Below are positions 6,436 to 6,873 of a DNA stretch of 6,873 nucleotides, one piece after another. The notes beneath the pieces were generated by a model. That model worked only from the letters and a program-made list of their open reading frames with translations, was not told the origin of the DNA and searched no databases. This DNA is from an uncultured Solirubrobacteraceae bacterium (GTDB taxonomy: Bacteria > Actinomycetota > Thermoleophilia > Solirubrobacterales > Solirubrobacteraceae), in assembly GCA_955652345.1 (NCBI GenBank), contig CATPBV010000130.1, forward strand, positions 1 through 6,873. Reading direction: 5' to 3'. A program made the position numbers and the translations under genes. Each line of letters begins with the position of its first letter. Positions within the stretch are counted from its first letter, which is position 1.

Positions 6436-6873
6436 ATGCAACCCGATCGCTTCACGATCAAATCCCAGGAGGCGCTCCAGGCCGCGCAACGGCTCGCTGA
6501 TGAGCGGCGCAACCCGCAGACCACTCCCGAGCACCTGCTCGCGGTCCTGCTCGAGCAGGATGCCGGCGTCGTCGTTCCGGTGCTGCGCAAGCTCGGGGCC
6601 GACCCGGCGATGGTCCGCCAGGCGCTTGGCCCCGCCCTCGACGCGCTGCCGACTCTGAGCGGCGCGGCGGCGGGCGATCCGGCCGCAGGCTCGAGCGAGC
6701 TGGTCCAGATCCTCCGCACCGCGGAGAGCGAGATGCGTGAGCTGAAGGACGAGTACGTCTCGACCGAGCATCTGATGCTCGCGATCGCCGCACACCCCGG
6801 CCGCGCGGGCGACGCGCTGCGCGGCGCCGGCGCCTCACGCGAGGACTTGCTCAAGGCTCTCGGCGAGGTGCGA
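6436..6873 (+). CDS. clpB: Chaperone ClpB (Hsp100 disaggregase), N-terminal part only
   Basis: AAA+ disaggregase that pulls proteins out of aggregates together with DnaK, DnaJ and GrpE. The window holds the first 146 codons; the frame is still open at the last base. The visible part is the N-terminal substrate-interacting domain, made of two Clp-N repeats: the first starts MQPDRFTIKSQEALQAAQRL and includes TTPEHLLAVLLEQDAGVV, the second includes SELVQILRTAESEMRELKDE and STEHLMLAIAAHPG. The ending KALGEVR is where ClpB proteins pass into the first AAA+ domain, which lies outside the window. The opening and the EYVSTEHL-type second repeat favour ClpB over ClpC or ClpA. The start is the ATG at 6436 with CGGAG at 6419-6423, a rather long 12-nt spacer. 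Control by HspR is suggested by the palindrome over its promoter. Confidence 0.95.
   Translation, partial: MQPDRFTIKSQEALQAAQRLADERRNPQTTPEHLLAVLLEQDAGVVVPVLRKLGADPAMVRQALGPALDALPTLSGAAAGDPAAGSSELVQILRTAESEMRELKDEYVSTEHLMLAIAAHPGRAGDALRGAGASREDLLKALGEVR

Overview
The window is high-GC DNA densely packed with genes on the + strand. It looks like an actinobacterial chromosome. The order dnaK-grpE-dnaJ-hspR, with an HspR-type MerR repressor closing the operon and clpB nearby, is the actinobacterial heat-shock arrangement. The style of the small accessory proteins and of the peptidase's C-terminal beta domain makes me lean towards the Thermoleophilia/Solirubrobacterales. That lineage call is an inference from recollection, not a search.

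Layout: 1-738 is the 3' part of dnaK (its start and promoter lie outside). 738-1460 is grpE, 1474-2628 dnaJ and 2628-3125 hspR. These four genes are very tightly linked, with stop/start overlaps TAATG (dnaK/grpE) and TGATG (dnaJ/hspR) and a 13-nt gap between grpE and dnaJ. A 144-nt gap (3126-3269) carries two consecutive GC-rich hairpins. Then come two small genes of unknown function (3270-3668 and 3671-4066), both starting with GTG behind good Shine-Dalgarno sequences and sharing a MG[L/F]FK-type N-terminus. A perfect 12-bp inverted repeat (4093-4125) follows. Next is a secreted sedolisin-family (S53) serine-carboxyl peptidase with an intact catalytic set and an extra C-terminal domain (4173-6341; the frame is open from 4089). 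The last 94-nt gap holds a near-consensus promoter overlapped by an inverted repeat with the geometry of the HspR operator HAIR. It precedes the 5' part of clpB (6436 to the window end).

How it works together: DnaK, DnaJ and GrpE form the Hsp70 folding cycle, and ClpB is the Hsp100 disaggregase that works with them. HspR is, in known actinobacteria, the repressor of both dnaK and clpB and uses DnaK as co-repressor. The operator-like palindrome before clpB fits that circuit, although its half-sites differ from the textbook HAIR sequence. The two small genes and the peptidase are not part of this circuit by any evidence seen here. They look like an accessory block lying between hspR and clpB.

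Most worth a second look: the divergent three-half-site operator at clpB, the pair of small proteins with matching N-termini and unlike C-terminal domains, and the hairpin that argues for a downstream start of the peptidase gene. No RNA gene, mobile element or CRISPR array was seen.
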